From: Clitopilus passeckerianus
Lineage: Eukaryota > Basidiomycota > Agaricomycetes > Agaricales > Entolomataceae
NCBI GenBank assembly: GCA_944990035.1
Contig: CALYLX010000017.1
Coordinates: 41,734 to 105,733, forward strand
DNA length: 64,000 nucleotides
Direction: 5' to 3'
A program made the translations under genes and the position numbers. The notes beneath the pieces are model-generated. The model ran no database searches and was not told where the DNA came from. It worked only from the letters and a program-made list of their open reading frames with translations. Position 1 is the stretch's first letter. Every line of letters starts with the position of its first letter. Of the stretch, positions 1 through 11,841 are shown in pieces.

Positions 1-1564
1 AAAGAAAGTCCCCGATACCTCGTTGTGGTAAGGATGTTTCAAACGTTCGGCTGGCCTCCCCTTGCTCACTATCTCATCCAGACAGCAAAGGCCGTCCACT
101 TCGTCATCACCCAAGTTCAGGGTGGCCGTGCGGTCATGACTACTGAGAGGAAAATGCCGCTCGTAACAATTAAGAGCATTGGAATGTCAAACCTCCAGGA
201 TGATTGGATGGTAGGACTTTCTTTGTTGCCGATGACAGCGTCTAATCTTATGTCGCACCAGTCACTTAGTGGGCCACTTTCAGAGGAGGGTGACCCGATC
301 TTTAGTTGCATGTTCAAGACAGAACTCGCCACCCATCTACTGCAGCTTACCCAAGCTAGCATATCATTGATCATTAGCCCCGTGTACGTGTCATGGGTTC
401 CCTTTGAAATGTTGGACTGAGTCGCCCCTACAGAATCGAATACAACAAGAAAAAGGATAAGAAGGCTCAGATTAAATTCCTGAAGAACGAATCCGTTACG
501 AAGGACGGTGTCTATAAGAGCCACACAGTTTCAATTGCTACCGGAGAGCCTCCAAGCAGTCTATCCCGCCCTCCGGCTAAGAGGAAGCCTGGTGTTGTGC
601 GACCAATTACGCAAGGCAAATTGCTCAAGGCGGGAGGCCCGTCAAAGGCAAGAAGATATTTGCGCTCCGCCGTTCACTAAATTTAACAAGATTTCTAGAC
701 ACCAGCAGCGTCCAAACCCAAGCCTGCTGCTCGGCCCCTTCCTGGTGGATCAACTGCTGCTGCTGCCCCAGCCATCGTCAAATCTACGCCTGTCGCCTCA
801 GCAAGTGCCGGTTCTCGGGCTCCTCCTGCTCCTCCTCGCAAAGACGCACCTCCTCCACCTCCACCTCCGGCGAAGCCTGAAGTCCCACAGTATCGGGCCA
901 AATTCGCATTCCAGGGCCAAGAAGGTGAAATGTCGTTGGAGAAGGACGATATTGTCGAGCTAGTGGAGAAGGATGACAACGGATGGTGGTTGGTCAAGAA
1001 GGGTGGAGTCGAAGGATGGGCTCCGAATAATTACCTTGAACTTGTACCTCCAAAGGCAGCCCCTGCAGCCCCACCACCGCCACCTAGACGACCTGCAGCC
1101 CCTGCAGCCCCAACGCCAAAGCAACCAGCAAGCTCTATGACGGCGGATGCTTCGGCTAAACCTATCGCAGTTTTCCCTGGCATGGGCGGCGGCTCGAATG
1201 GTTCGGCTGCTCCTTGGAAAAAGGCAAACGCTTCCGGCACCACTCCCAGTCCTCAGCCATCGACAGGTGCTGCCAAGGCCCCTCCTCCCGTGGTTGCTGC
1301 CAAGCCGAAACCGCCTCCAGTAGGGGCTAAGCCGAGTGCAGCTCCCAAAATACCTGGAAAGCCCCCCATGCCCAGTGCCCCTAGGCCTCCTGCTGTTGGT
1401 GGGGCCACGAAGCCTGCAGCTGCGGCTAGACCTGCTGGGGCTGTCGGACAACTCGACTTGTCAGCTGCGGTAAGTTTTTGGTGAAATATTCATATGATAC
1501 CCCTGAATCTGACCCATAAGTTTCGTAGCTGGCCCGGAGAGCGCAACGGATGGCTGATGATTAG
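1..1564 (+). CDS. MYO1: Class I myosin heavy chain, C-terminal tail (5' end outside window)
   Basis: Myosin-I motor that moves and nucleates actin at endocytic patches; only the tail is here. Exons read as 1-27, 82-210, 262-383, 434-647, 699-1469 and 1529-1564 give 432 in-frame residues. In order they show the lipid-binding TH1 domain (KAVHFVIT, RKMPLVTIKSIG, EEGDPIFSCMFKTELATHLL, IEYNKKKDKKAQIKF), a Lys-rich stretch (SRPPAKRKPGVVRPITQGK), a Pro/Ala-rich linker, one SH3 domain (YRAKFAFQGQEGE to GWAPNNYLELV) and a second Pro-rich region for WASP-interacting partners. Intron 648-698 starts with GC. The protein ends ALARRAQRMADD, so the Asp-Asp-Trp Arp2/3-binding end known from ascomycete homologues is shortened and has no Trp. 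It converges with the next gene. Family assignment is secure. Confidence 0.95.
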
Positions 1565-1791
1565 ATGATTGTTATTTTTGATGCAACGAAATGTATTGGG
1601 ACTGAAGAATCTGGACTACGCTTGTGATAGCATGGACAGATAATAAACACGATAGATGCAGCGATGCAGTGGATCCATTTCAAAGTGGGAGACAGAGAGA
1701 AAACCGGTAAGAATTTCGAGAAAGAAACGGGGTGCGACTATTTAGAAATCAGTGGGTATCATGCAATGCAATGGGTAACTACGACGATGTA

Positions 1792-3830
1792 TTAGGTATG
1801 GGTGACAACTATAGGCGGAGGGCTTGGAGAAGGGGACCGTGAGGGAACGGTAGATATTGTTATGCCTTCGGGACCGTCGTCCGGACCAAGAGACCCTCGA
1901 CTAGGTTGAATTGTGGCTTGCGAGCCTAACATTAAAGATCCAGTGTCGTCGTCAACGTCGAGGTAGTTTTCCCGGTCTACAGCAAAGGCATCGCCGTCGC
2001 CGTCTTCCCTAAGGTCATCTGCATGCAAAACCTTGGCCCCTCCTCCCACTTTACCGACAAAGTCTTCAGGTTTCCTCTCTAGTGCTTTCCTCCCAGAATC
2101 TAGAAGGCCATCTAGAAGCATCTTCACTCGTCTATATGACTCATCTCCTTCCTGTTCTCCTTCATCGTCTGCTTCTTCATCAGGGTCAGAGGCCTCATCG
2201 TCCTCCGCTGTGTCATCATGATCAAGGGAGGACTTGACGGCCCTGTAAGTGCGTGGAGGTAAGATGAGCCGTGATTCGCGAAGTTTACGCTTCAATTCAC
2301 GGATCTCCTTGGCTTGACGATGTTTGGCGGATTCAAGGGTCGAGTTAATGGCAAGTAGAGAGCGGTTTGTTATTTCGAGGTCTGCAATCTATGACGAAGA
2401 TGAGTCCGGTGTAGAATCGTGAATCAAGCTGATCAACCCACCTTTCGATTGGACTTCGCCGCTGCTCTGACTTTCCTCTCTTCGTTTACTTCTTCGTCCT
2501 GGTCGTAGTCAACACTGCTGTCTCCCGAATTACTTCCATCATCGGTGCTCATGTCATGGAATCGAACGGGGGTGTTCAGCGACGATCTTCCATGATCCGT
2601 GCCATTGGTGTACCCAGTACTACTAGCACTATCCACCGAGTCCGCCGTGTGCGACAAAGACGACCTGGACACAGATGATCTCGAGGAGAACGACACAGCT
2701 GAAGCAGGAGGTGAATTCGCCGGAAGTGGTATCGTGGCTGGGTCGACAATCTTTATCCCCATGCCATTGACTCGAGGTTGGAGAGTATCATGTCGTTCCC
2801 TAGATGGAGGGAAGCTGAAGTTATGTTGGGTATTTAAAGGAGGGCTCCAGGCAGGTGTGTAACGATGAGGGTTGGCAGCAGGTACGGCCGCGGTGATGGG
2901 GTAAAATACAGGTCCAGGGCCATGGGATGTATTTGCGGGGATTTGAGATATGGATGGCGGTGGGCTAGATGCATGGGATAAACCGGAGACGGCGGATGAC
3001 GTCGAGGGGGTACGACGCATGTGTCCACTGATACGCGTCGAAGGGTAGGCTGGGCCTCCCGTGGAGGAAGTCGGCGAGAGCGCCTCGCTGGCCTGTTTTG
3101 CCATTCCGGAGACCTTGGCTTTGATTTTGACCTTGGGAGCAGGCGAGCTACGCCCATTGATGCCTGATAGTGGAGGAGAACCTCGTCGGGAGGTGGCTTT
3201 GATTACAGTTGGGTGCAAGGAGGTAAGGGAGGAAACATGGTGCAATGACGAGGCATTATTATCGTTGGTTCGTGAACCATCCGGTGTAGAGCTTCGCAGA
3301 TCATAAGCTGAAGCTGTCTGTGCACGAGTCCGAAGCTGGGGTATAGACGGAGTAGCTGATAGACTCGAGCGTATCCTTGGTTGAGAACTGGTCGATGATG
3401 AAGGTGGAGACAACGCGCCTCCACTCCTTGCAGACGAAGGGGGAGACTTCACAGGTGAAGGCGGTCGTGAACGCGGTGGGCCGTCGCTTGTTCGTGGTCG
3501 ACTGCTCGCTGTCACCGTTGATCGAGCAGTGGTCACCGGAGTTGTCGACCGTATTTGCTTCTGCTTTGGATTGGTGATTGCACTGCTATTGACTTTAGCT
3601 CGTGCTTTGATTGGTGTTCCATTTGTCGTCGTCGTTGTCGTGAAGGAGTTCGTCGATTGAGTCTTCAGGGGAGAAACGGGTCGTGAGAGGGTCGTAGTAC
3701 GGGACGTCGGTCGGGTTGGAGAAGTGTCCGTGTATGTCAACTTTACGGCGACCTGGGAAGCTTAATATATAGTTATTCTCGCAAATTCTGGTCGTTTGCG
3801 AACCTTTCGTTTAAGCGTTGGCTGGTCCAT
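1792..3830 (-). CDS. Ser/Pro-rich protein with conserved C-terminal coiled coil
   Basis: Function unknown. Three exons (3830-3804, 3752-2442, 2388-1792) give 644 aa starting MDQPTLKRKVAVKLTY; the first exon is only 27 coding nt. The first 400 residues are low-complexity Ser/Thr/Pro/Arg (many S-P and T-P sites, typical of kinase targets). An acidic-basic helix follows (DYDQDEEVNEERKVRAAAK), running into a strongly helical block (KHRQAKEIRELKRKLRESRL, then ILPPRTYRAV) that straddles the last intron and looks like the conserved core. An acidic segment (DHDDTAEDDEASDPDEEADD) and a Ser/Pro tail end the protein. No catalytic motif is seen; a cytoskeletal or scaffold role is only a guess. It converges on MYO1 with 227 bp between stop codons. 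Confidence 0.8.
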
Positions 3831-3956
3831 TTAGCGTCGGGGAAACATGAAAGGTCGTCGGAGAGAGCAGCGAAGAGGAGTTGATGCGAACAACTGACAT
3901 TGGCCGTGACATTCTAGGCAATACATACAAAATTCTCCAAATGATAAGATTTCAGA

Positions 3957-4822
3957 TTACGAGTTCAATCTCTTGCTAACAACGTCCTCGACAACCTTCT
4001 CGACCAATGCCCGGATTCCTTCACCACCGCGACCGCCCAGAGCAGCCTCGACGCTCTTGTGTACATATTTGCCAACCATGTCTACTTCGATGTTAACCTT
4101 GGCACCAAGCGGCTTCTTGCTCAGTGTGATCTTTTCTTGAGTATGTTGAATTAGCATAACACTGAAAGTTCGTCTGGCATCGTTGACTCCAGTGAGGGTG
4201 AGAGAGGCCCCGTCAATCGTGACATATCCTTTGGGTATCAGATATGGGAGAAGAGATTCTCCACCGGGGGTATGTTCGGGCAGTTCGAAGGTTAGCCTCA
4301 TAGAGTCACCGTCAGGGACACGGTCCACGATTGTTGCAGTTGTGTCAACATGGGCCTATGAGGGTTTTGGTGAGGGAGCTTTGTCGGGCTCGAGAGGTTA
4401 CCTTACCTGCACGAAATGCCCACCAAACCGCACATGGGCACCCATAGCCCTCTCTAGGTTTATCTGGTGGCCTTCCTTCAATTCACCTGAAATGTGTGGT
4501 TAGAGCCAATACGTCCATGAACCCACCCGAACACCCTCACCCAGATCGGTCCTGTCGAGCGTCTCGTTCGCCAACCAGACCTTGAACCAGCCGCCCTTTT
4601 CCTCCTTATTGAATTCAGTCACTGTGAGGCAGGCACCGTTTGTTGCAATCGAGTCGCCGATATTGCAGTCATCCAGGATGGCAGCAGAGTCAGAAATCAC
4701 AAGCGTGCATCCTCCGGCATCTGTGATAATGGAGGAGACGGTACCAAGGTGCTCAATCTGCTCGTCGTCAATTCAGCGCAGACAAACCGTGAACACACGA
4801 AGCTCACCAGTCCAGTGAACAT
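3957..4822 (-). CDS. RIB5: Riboflavin synthase (alpha chain type)
   Basis: Last step of riboflavin synthesis: dismutation of two 6,7-dimethyl-8-ribityllumazine molecules. Four exons (4822-4808, 4757-4541, 4486-4407, 4355-3957) give 236 aa. The start is fixed by the conserved N-terminus MFTGL-IEHLG, split after only 15 coding nt. Two homologous lumazine-binding barrels are visible: residues 1 to about 95 (GDSIATNGACLTVTEF, AMGAHVRFGGHFVQAHVD) and about 96-200 (GYVTIDGASLTLTGVND, MVGKYVHKSV). Length is somewhat above the usual 200-240 aa lower bound and typical for fungi. It shares a 279-bp divergent upstream region with the small membrane-protein gene at 5102. Cytosolic enzyme; confident call. 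Confidence 0.96.
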
Positions 4823-5101
4823 TGCGGGGGTCAAAGTGGATTTTTACTTGATTTCACAAGCATCGGCGTTTGATTATATATTGCGCTGAAGCAGTGGCAA
4901 GCATTCTTAATTCCGGAACTGTACTCGAAACGACTCCTAATATCTTTCAAGTTTCTAAGTACCATCCAGACACTTAGACACCAACGAAACGCATAATCTT
5001 CACATTCTGCATGAAACGAGTCAATGAAGTGTCCGCAACGAACGGAAGTCCATTGACTCAAATAATGCCAAACAACCTTCTGGTTCTCTCGCAACGTCGC
5101 C

Positions 5102-5357
5102 ATGCCGGCTCAGCCCAAGGAACTCCCCAAGTCTCCAGCGAACCGTACGCTGTTCCAATCTTACCAAGGTAATATGAAAAGGGCGTAATTTAACCGTAAA
5201 GGTCTAACTTGATCATTCTCATATAGCTTTACCTGCCAGAACTAGGCTGGCTTTCTCTTTGGGAGTCTGTGGGTTTGCCGCGGCTGGACTTGTGATATCC
5301 GACATGCTTGAAGCCAAAATACCTTCAGAAAACAATACTGTCCAACCCCAAAATTGA
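5102..5357 (+). CDS. Small single-pass membrane protein (65 aa)
   Basis: Not recognised. Two exons (5102-5168, 5227-5357) joined through a 58-nt GT-AG intron encode 65 aa. The N-terminal half is polar (PKELPKSPANRTLFQSYQ), followed by LPARTR, one hydrophobic helix (LAFSLGVCGFAAAGLVI) and a short polar tail (SDMLEAKIPSENNTVQPQN). Basic residues precede the helix, so the N-terminus probably faces the cytosol or matrix. Support: good Kozak-like context (GCCATGCC), a clean splice and one uninterrupted frame across it, plus divergence from RIB5. Size and shape resemble small mitochondrial or ER membrane accessory proteins, but that is inference. Confidence 0.7.
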
Positions 5358-5485
5358 ATGAATCCTGCTTTACTATAATACAATGTGGTATGTGTCTATG
5401 CTTCGTGGTACTAGTGGAATAATAACATAAGTGTGGTGTGGTAGGACTTAATGAAGACCGTGTAATCTAGCCAAAAGGTTCATGC

Positions 5486-6421
5486 CTAAACTATGCGTCT
5501 TGCCGATCTTGCACTGTTGGTGCTCGGCCTTCTTGTCAACGATTCCAAAGGGTGAGGATCTAAAAATGGGCTCGTATTACCAGGTGATGCACCCATTGCT
5601 CTTCCCTGCAGCTCAAATGGGTTCTCCCCCATCCCTACACCCAGGCCAACACCTTGCACACGCCCTCCTTGACCTTTGGTATTATTGGCATCCTGTCTGG
5701 CCGCCTCAGCCCTTGCAACCCTCTCCAAACTTTCCATTGTCGGGTACCTATGCCCCTCCTCCGTCGCAAGCCTGAACTCCCAACTTCCCTTCTCCCAATC
5801 CGGTATCAAGTTTTCTTCACCTAGCTCCCTCGTCCCCTTTCTACGACAACAACAGAGGATGGATTTGAGGAAACCGGTCCAAGTATCCCAGAATACGATA
5901 GTCAGGGAGGTGACCACCACGAAAGCGATGCAGACGAAGACGAGGCCAATGACTTTCCATTGAGTTGCCTCTCCCGGAGGCATGTATGCACCAGTAGAGA
6001 CGCCACTAACTGTTGCGGTTGGCGCGGTAAATGGGGAGTCGGATGAGGTCATGCCAGTCGAAAGGTTTGAAGTAGTAAATGATAATGACGACGGCGAATG
6101 TGCTATATCTCCGAGCGTACTTGTGCTTTGCGTATGGGTTGATAGCCCTCGAGTACCCGAACTCGCTAGCAATGAGGTAGAGGAGGCCGCCAGGGCGGTT
6201 ATCAGGGTGCCGGTGGCTTGAGTTGCACTCGTTCTCGTGGTCTCGCCATCCCTGGAAAACCCGTCATATTCTTCTTCATCATCTTTTCTTCCTCCGCCTC
6301 CAAGTTCGCCTTCGAGAACATCCACGAAGCCTCTGATCGGGGTGTCCAAGGCAGGCGTTCTTGGCATAATGCTGAAGAGGGCAGCAGACCCCAAGAAAAG
6401 GCGTGTGCTGAATATCGGCAT
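5486..6421 (-). CDS. Single-pass membrane protein with Ser/Thr-rich ectodomain
   Basis: Function unknown. One uninterrupted exon encodes 311 aa. A hydrophobic leader at residues 1-24 (FSTRLFLGSAALFSIM) looks like a signal peptide. Residues about 40-150 are acidic then Ser/Thr-rich and probably O-glycosylated. One transmembrane helix at about 155-178 (VIGLVFVCIAFVVVTSLTIVF) is followed by a Cys/Arg stop-transfer (CCCRRK). The 110-residue cytosolic tail has a WEKGSWEFRLATEEGH block and ends SARSARRIV. This plan resembles fungal wall-stress sensors or adhesion-like proteins, but no diagnostic WSC or other domain is present. Its 3' end faces the small gene at 5102, 128 bp away. Confidence 0.8.
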   Translation of the reverse strand: MPIFSTRLFLGSAALFSIMPRTPALDTPIRGFVDVLEGELGGGGRKDDEEEYDGFSRDGETTRTSATQATGTLITALAASSTSLLASSGTRGLSTHTQSTSTLGDIAHSPSSLSFTTSNLSTGMTSSDSPFTAPTATVSGVSTGAYMPPGEATQWKVIGLVFVCIAFVVVTSLTIVFWDTWTGFLKSILCCCRRKGTRELGEENLIPDWEKGSWEFRLATEEGHRYPTMESLERVARAEAARQDANNTKGQGGRVQGVGLGVGMGENPFELQGRAMGASPGNTSPFLDPHPLESLTRRPSTNSARSARRIV

Positions 6422-6553
6422 TTAAACGCGATTTCGTTGACTGTGGCTCTCTGCCGTGTGGGCGTTATGGTTGATAGAATGTTTGCTGGAGAGCAGATCA
6501 AGTTTCCTGGCCCAGCGCGTTCCCCACTGGGCGATTCGCGTTTAGCCTTTCGG

Positions 6554-6560
6554 TCACGTG
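6554..6560. promoter_or_regulatory. CACGTG E-box (TCACGTG)
   Basis: The core TCACGTG lies 133 bp upstream of the membrane-protein start at 6421, within a 354-bp intergenic stretch that otherwise shows no feature. bHLH factors of the Cbf1/Pho4 type bind RTCACRTG in fungi. Binding here is inferred from the motif only. Confidence 0.3.
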
Positions 6561-6775
6561 GCCCTGTAACTTGGTCATGTTGCTCAGGCTTGGGTCCAGC
6601 TGCCATCAAGCAACCTTCAGAGTAGCAGCTACCAGCTTCCTGATGAGGTCTGACAGTAAAATGGCCAGTATTGAACCAGTAACATCATTGAATGTGTATA
6701 ATTAGAAGTAGAAATGCATATACTCGTGGCTAGAAGTACAGATGTGCGCTAACAAGAAAAAGTCCGGGTTATAAA

Positions 6776-9700
6776 TCATGAAACCTCTCTGTCAAATCTC
6801 GGCCTCGCCTCGGTTGTTCTGCCTGGTACTGGCTGCGCGGTGTTGCCCCGTATCTTATTCAGCCAGCTTCTCTTCTCTTTGGTGGACTGGCCTCCCGCGT
6901 TTGCAGTCCCTCGAGGGCTATTTGTCACGTCATGAATCACTGACGAATGCTGAGGGACACCGGTGGCAGACGCGAACGCGAACTTCTTCGGCGACGGCTT
7001 TCTAGGAGAAGGAGAAGCGGGGTGACGACTCTGGTTTCGTTTGGGCGTGAAACCAGATTGGAGGCCGTTCAATACTCGGCGAACTCTGGGTGTGTGTCCC
7101 GACTTGTGCTCATGGATCGGTACGCTATCTGCCGTGAAGACTTGAGCCGGTTGTCTCTTGTCTTCGAGGTCATCGTCATCCGGAGCCCTACGCTTCTTGC
7201 CTACCGAAGAAGAGGAAGGAACACTGGCCATTGCCATTGCCTCGGCGGCAATTGGATGTATCAAAGGCCGTTCAGGCGTCCGCGCCTTGAAGACGGGAGG
7301 AGGGGCCGGATGCTGCTCAGGTGTTTGTGACCGTGCCCGCATAGACGACGAGGCGAGGCTTGGACGTTGGATCGTTGGCCTGGAAGTTGTTGATACGGCA
7401 GGTGACGTAGAGCCACGAACAGATGAATGCAATTGGGGCTTCGTAGCGGCTGGTACTTGAGTAGACGGTGGGCTCAAGATTGGAGCAGGGGCATCAGCCG
7501 TGCTCCTCTCAGATGCCTTAGGAAGTGCAGCCTTGGCAGCGGCCAGCTTCGTCTGCAGGTTCTGGATCTTCCGGGTCAGCGACTCCAACTTGGTCGTCAA
7601 TTTCTTATTGTCCTTGAGCATTCTGTGAAGCAGAAGTATCAGTAAGTGGACAATACGGACAGGGCTCCAGCTTACTCGAGTGCGCGATCATCATTCTCCT
7701 CAATTTCGGCGCATTTCTTGCGAAGTAACTCCTCCATCTCATTGTTGCGTTCTTCAAGTTCGGCAAGAGCAATCTGAAGGTCGGGTCGAGACTGTAGATT
7801 GGCAAGTTGCTTGTGGAGTTCGGCAGATTCTCGCTTGAATTGTGCGCTTTGGAGGCTAAGATTTGCTTCTGCCGTTCTTGTCGCCTGATCGGCTGCGAGG
7901 AGTTGAGCTCGGGTTTGCTCAAGTTCATCCGTCAGCGATGCCGACTTTCGTTCGCTGGATAGGTGTCAGCCAGTTGATATGGTCGATAGGGCTCGCTACA
8001 TACCTCTCCTTGATCTGGCTCTCAAGGTAACGGTGAAGAGAGATTGAGCGTTGGTTCTCAGCTTCAAGTGTGGTGGCCTGCTCCTGCAGGGCGGTCCGTT
8101 CTTGCTCAAGGCTAGTCATCTGCTCGTGTAACCTCGACATCTCGGTTTGAGCATTCTTGAGATCATGCTGTACTTGCTGGAGACCATCTTCTGCTATGCG
8201 AAGGCGCTCCTGGGCAGAAAATAACGCCGCACCGTGCTTGGTGCTTTCTTCCGCATATTGGGATGCCTGAGCTGCTAGCTGGTTCGACAGTTGGTTAACC
8301 TCGTCTTTAGTCATGTTGAGCTGTTCCCGATATTGGTTGAGGGTGGTCGTGAGGCCAGAAATCTCGGATTCAAGCTGCTGTCTTGCCTGCTCAGACTCTG
8401 CGGTGAGACTTGAGAGACGAGACTCCTGCTGCTGTCGTATTTGCGACATCTCGGCATTGGTTTGCTCGTATGAACACTGTAGTTCATCGAGGGCAGCTCG
8501 TTTCTCCTCGGTGGAAGCTGTAGCATCGTCCAAGGCCTTCTGAAGGGCTTCCTTCTCCGCGAGGGCCTCTTCCTTTGCTTTCTCAGCCTCGTGATTCCGG
8601 TCGGTTTCGTTCTGTAGAAGGTTGGTCAACTCGGCGATTTGCTCTTCGAGGTTAGACCGAGCAGCTGTGGCGTCAGCGAGGGTGGCTTCGAGCTCTGATT
8701 TGGTGGACTCAAGCTCTTCCCTTAGGCGAGCCGCCTCAGCACCGGCGTCAGCGAGACGCTGACGAACTTCGGCTGACTCGCAATCGTATTGAGCTTGCAG
8801 CTTAGCCATCCTGTCATCATTATTCTTTTCGAGAAGGAGTTGTTGGGTTTGATCAAGATTTGCCTGGAGTGCGTTGTTGGCGTTTTGCACCTGCTCTATT
8901 GCTAGTCGATGTGCTGTTTCGCGTTCCAGAACGGTTTTATCGAAGTCCGAAATCGTCGCTTGTAGCTCCTCAAGTTGTTCGGCATGTGCAGCTTCAGACG
9001 TTTCTGCTTCATCTTGGACTTGAGAGAGCTGGAGTCTGAGAAGCTCGTTCTGCTCCCGCTCCCGTTGAACAAGGTTTCTCTGTGCAGCGATCTCTTGGCG
9101 TAGGGCAATCTTTTGCTCGAGTATTTCCTTGATATAGGCAAGCGCTTTGCGAAGGCCGCCTTGCGAGACTGCCAGTGCCAGCGTTGACTGCTGGACATCT
9201 TCGAGTTGACCTGCCGCCAGCTCGGCTTCCTTCTCCTCGAGTAGCTCGAGAGCTCGCTTGTAGTCCTCCTCCAGGCGGACGAGCTCTTCCTTTGTCGACC
9301 GAGTGTCTTCATCAGACTTCACGATCCTTTCTCTTGCTGCGCCGATCGTCTGGATAATGACTTGAACCAGAGTCTCAACAGTCCGCTCGCCTTCCTCAAT
9401 CTTTCCCTCCATCTCCACTTCCATAGCATCAAGACGTGCAATTGCGTTGTCTCTAGCTTCCCGTGCGTCCGCACAATCCTCCACCATGGCGTCCTTCTGG
9501 GCGGCCATCATCTCCAACTCAGCAGTCAGCTCCGTCAACCTTTCCTCCTGCAGCTTCAAATTCGTCTCCATACGCCTGATATCGTGCTGATGGATGCCGA
9601 TTTGTTCCGTCCTGCGAAGAACCCTGCCTTCAAGCTCCTTGACACGCTCTCTGAGCGAGGCATTGACTCCGCTAGCGGACATGGAAGAGAGTTGGTGGAA

Positions 9701-11734
9701 TTGAAGGTCAGCGTAACGGGTTTCCGCCTTCGCAAGCTCATCCTGGGCTTTCCTGAGGTCGTTGGTGAGATTCGTGACCTGAAGATTCAACGAATTGCGA
9801 TCAGATTCGACGTTCTGGAGCGTCTTGGAGAACTGCTGAATTTGACATTCAGCCCGTTCTAGATCGTTACGGAGACGCTGGGCAGTCTCCCTACCCGACA
9901 TGCTTTCCGTCAGGCTTGCCCGCTCCTGATCCTGAAGTTTGGCAAGAATGTCATCGCGCTCCTTCGTGACAGATTCTAGCGAAGAAATGCACTCCTCGAG
10001 CTGATTCCTCAGTTCTTGGATCTTCGTTTCCAGCTCCATAGACCTCTGGTGACTGTGAGCGAGGTCTGCGGAGAGGTCAATCTGGGGCAACTGAGGCTCG
10101 GGCAACTGGTTTCGAAGCTCCTCGGCACGAAGAGCGAAGTTCTGCACCATGACCAACGAAGCGGTTGCTAAATGGCCCATGCGACGAAGTTCTAATCGCA
10201 TAACATCCTTCTGGCCAGTAGATTGGGTATCCGCCGACTCGAGGTCATTTCGTAGTCGTAAGACGGTGGAGTCTGCCTCCTCTTCATTAGATTGTGAGAG
10301 TGACGCAATTTCAGATTCCAAGGCTTTGACAGCGAATTGATGTTCAGATTCCAAGAACTGCACGTTTCTGCGTAGACTATCACGTTCGCCACGAAGCCGC
10401 TCCACAGCGTCCAACAAACGTTGGACATGGGATGCAACAGCTTCTTGGGTTTCTGGTGAAAAAGCCCGGCCTGCCGAATGGGGTTTGTCGACGTCCATTC
10501 GGTCTTCCGTTTTCGCCGCGAGCTCATTGCGCCTATAACACATATGATTAAATCGCAAATCCATGAATTGATGAAATCTACGCACAGTCGCCCAATTTCG
10601 GTTGCCTGAGCAGTCAGAACGTCTTTAAGCCGAGCCACTTCGCCCTCGGCATGTTCGAGCTGGTCTTGAACGTATGTCTTCTCGCCGTCCGATAGGGCCA
10701 ACCGACTTTCCATATCCGACACCCGACTTCTTTGGATACTAAGGTCTTCCTCCACCTCCCTTAGCGAAGCCTTGAGACGTCTGCTGTCATGGCCTTCGCT
10801 AGCCAATTTCTCGAGAGCAGCGATCTTCGCCTCGTCCTCTTCAATGCGTTTCATGAGCTCCTGCTCCCTAGAACCATCCAGACCCTGAGGCTGGAGGTAT
10901 TCTATCTCAGAGTCCTTCTCCTCTAACTGAGACCGCAGAGATGCTATTTCCTTCGTTAACTTCCTCTCTGATGCAGTTCTCTCGTTCTCAAGCTTGAGAA
11001 GCTCGTTTTGAGCACGTGAAGCCTTTTCATTAGCGATAGTGAGTTCGACATCTTTGGCATCGAGAGAGGCCCGGATTTGAGCCATGTCTTGTTGCATAGC
11101 ATGATTCCGTGCTTCGAAAAGGGAGGAAGAGCGGGGACGGGTGATAGAGGCCTTGGGTTGTGAAGTTGCTTGGACGAGCTCATCCTGAAGTTCCCGAATA
11201 CGCGTCTCAAGGAGACGCTTGTCCTGTTGTAATCTCTCACTCTGAGAGCTCTGGTCGCCGTACGTTCGTGATAGTCGTTCGAGGTGTGCCTCCAGGTCTC
11301 GTGCCTCCGAGGTCTTTTCCTTGATAGTTTCTTGAGCAGTAGCGAGGGCCTGCGATGCGTTTTGAGACGCAATCTTCTCGTCTCTCAGCTCATTTGAACG
11401 TGTTTTGAGGTCTTCCTCAAGTTTGACAGCGCGACCTAATTCGGAATTGAGCTATGAAGAGAATGAGCTTCATTTTTGCAGGACCCTCTTGTTTCACAAG
11501 TACCTTGTACTGGGTTTCCTTCAATATATTCTTGAGTTCTACTAGTTCATCTGTTTGCCTCATGAGTCGAGTTTGTTGTGCAGCAATGTGACCATCTATT
11601 TGAAGCATCCCCTCATTAACATTGCGTTGGAATGAATTTGCAGAATCAGACCGACCTTTGCTTGCTAGCTTGTCTTTATATGCTCGTACTTCCTCCGAGA
11701 CGTCGTTCGCCCCGAAATTGGTCCAGGACGCCAT
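6776..11734 (-). CDS. Giant coiled-coil protein (1583 aa)
   Basis: Not recognised as a named protein. Five exons (11734-11504, 11451-10586, 10532-8004, 7954-7676, 7622-6776) sum to 1584 codons in one frame. The N-terminus is MASWTNFGANDVSEEV. From about residue 50 to 1290 the protein is almost continuous heptad coiled coil rich in Glu/Gln/Leu/Arg, broken near residue 370 by a short disordered, possibly phosphorylated stretch (DRMDVDKPHSAGRAFSPETQ). The last 280 residues are Ser/Pro/Arg/Lys-rich with TP and SP sites (SPSPRKPSPKKFAFAS), ending in a basic tail. This plan recalls spindle-pole, nuclear-pore (Mlp/TPR) or myosin-like scaffolds; none is proven. It diverges from ARMT1 across 654 bp. 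Confidence 0.85.
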
Positions 11735-11833
11735 GGCGGTCGTCTCTTGGCTCTGCAGGGGTCACTGTCCTCACTGTTACTTTGATCGTGGTTCGTGGGA
11801 ACAATATATGGAGGCTCAACGCGTTTGACTGGT

Positions 11834-11841
11834 CACGTGAT
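11834..11841. promoter_or_regulatory. TCACGTGA palindromic E-box
   Basis: A perfect 8-bp palindrome 100 bp upstream of the giant coiled-coil start codon, in the divergent region shared with ARMT1. It matches the fungal bHLH (Cbf1-like) site. Sequence match only. Confidence 0.35.

Noticed and set aside
960..1451. Long minus-strand open frame opposite the MYO1 SH3/Pro-rich tail
   Set aside because: It mirrors the GC-rich proline codons of MYO1, has an Arg/Ser-biased composition and shows no family motif.
8902..9862. Plus- and minus-strand open frames inside the giant coiled-coil gene
   Set aside because: They are shadow frames of one long exon that itself gives a clear heptad pattern.
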